A stretch of DNA of 64,000 bases from Stomoxys calcitrans. Taxonomy: Eukaryota > Arthropoda > Insecta > Diptera > Muscidae. The notes beneath the pieces were generated by a model, which did not search any database, was not told the DNA's origin, and worked only from the letters and a program-made list of their open reading frames with translations. Below are positions 63,929 to 64,000 of this stretch, in pieces (positions within the stretch are counted from its first letter, which is position 1; each line of letters starts with the position of its first letter). The stretch lies in assembly GCF_963082655.1 (NCBI RefSeq), contig NC_081552.1:68245465-68309464 (forward strand), read 5' to 3'. A program made the position numbers and the translations under genes.

Positions 63929-64000
63929 TTTTTATACCCTCCACCATAAGATGGGGGGTATACTAATTTCGTCATTCTGTTTGTAACTACTCGAAATATT
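63929..64000 (+). mobile_element. Start of a second mini-me family A copy
   Basis: TTTTTTATACCCTCCACCATAAG, then GGGGGGTATACTAATTTCGTC, is almost identical to 63246-63310. The window ends inside it. Confidence 0.88.

Noticed and set aside
1..64000. LTR retrotransposons, endogenous viral sequence, rRNA genes
   Set aside because: No paired LTRs, protease/integrase motifs, capsid-like frames or rRNA text were seen on either strand.
1..64000. A new multi-gene functional system
   Set aside because: There is no cluster of intact frames with shared direction or conserved domains; everything recognisable is a decayed mobile element.

Overview
The window reads as gene-free DNA from a large, repeat-rich genome of a higher fly (Diptera). 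A calyptrate such as a stable fly, house fly or blow fly is most likely. The reasons are AT-rich single-copy stretches, DINE-1/mini-me-type elements carrying (TA)n and (GTCY)n tracts and a TTCGGCCSGGCCGAA terminal palindrome, mariner elements and their MITEs, Helitrons, tRNA-derived SINEs, and RTE-, I/LOA- and CR1/jockey-type non-LTR retrotransposons. I found no intact host gene. Every open frame with recognisable content belongs to a decayed transposable element, and none of those is intact.

Layout. 1-2.5 kb: an I-like non-LTR relic (ORF1, endonuclease, RT, RNase H pieces) interrupted by a SINE. 2.5-6 kb: mostly unassigned, with a fold-back repeat at 4.86-5.82 kb. 6.0-6.9 kb: two MITEs, one with the mariner TIR and one a 607-bp fold-back derivative of a second mariner. 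6.9-7.9 kb: mini-me-type repeat array. 7.9-11.5 kb: two Helitrons head to tail. 11.8-12.7 kb: a reversed Helitron remnant with a mini-me inside. 12.7-14 kb: unassigned, possibly single copy. 14-16 kb: I-like and mini-me pieces. 16.4-18.2 kb: a complete-ended non-autonomous Helitron. 18.2-19.3 kb: unassigned. 19.3-23.6 kb: SINEs, an RTE relic, an I-like relic and a Tc1/mariner relic. 23.8-25.7 kb: a second 607-bp fold-back MITE followed by its longer mariner relative. 26-31 kb: mini-me elements, one holding a nested mariner with TA duplications. 31-33.3 kb: SINE, an unrecognised coding remnant, an RTE relic. 33.5-36.6 kb: a three-level nest (CR1/jockey-like element, CAGCAG-flanked element, mini-me) and an RNase H fragment. 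38.5-41 kb: second I-like relic. 42.7-44.5 kb: MITE, SINE and a third non-LTR family. 45.6-50.4 kb: mini-me pieces. 50.4-54.4 kb: Helitron fragments and AT-rich sequence. 55.2 kb: Tc1 relic. 56.2-58.7 kb: a CR1/jockey-like element split by a mini-me. 59-60.3 kb: the best I-like 3' half. 60.7-62.8 kb: third fold-back MITE and second longer mariner. 63.2-64 kb: mini-me elements.

There is no operon-like or functional gene set. The biology here is layered insertion and decay. The most informative structures are three fold-back MITEs of exactly 607 bp, two of which look arm-converted relative to the third; clean nested insertions with readable target sites; and a scatter of short near-perfect hairpins, one of which is absent from the homologous site in a sister retroelement copy. 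I see no evidence of a new enzymatic or defence system.
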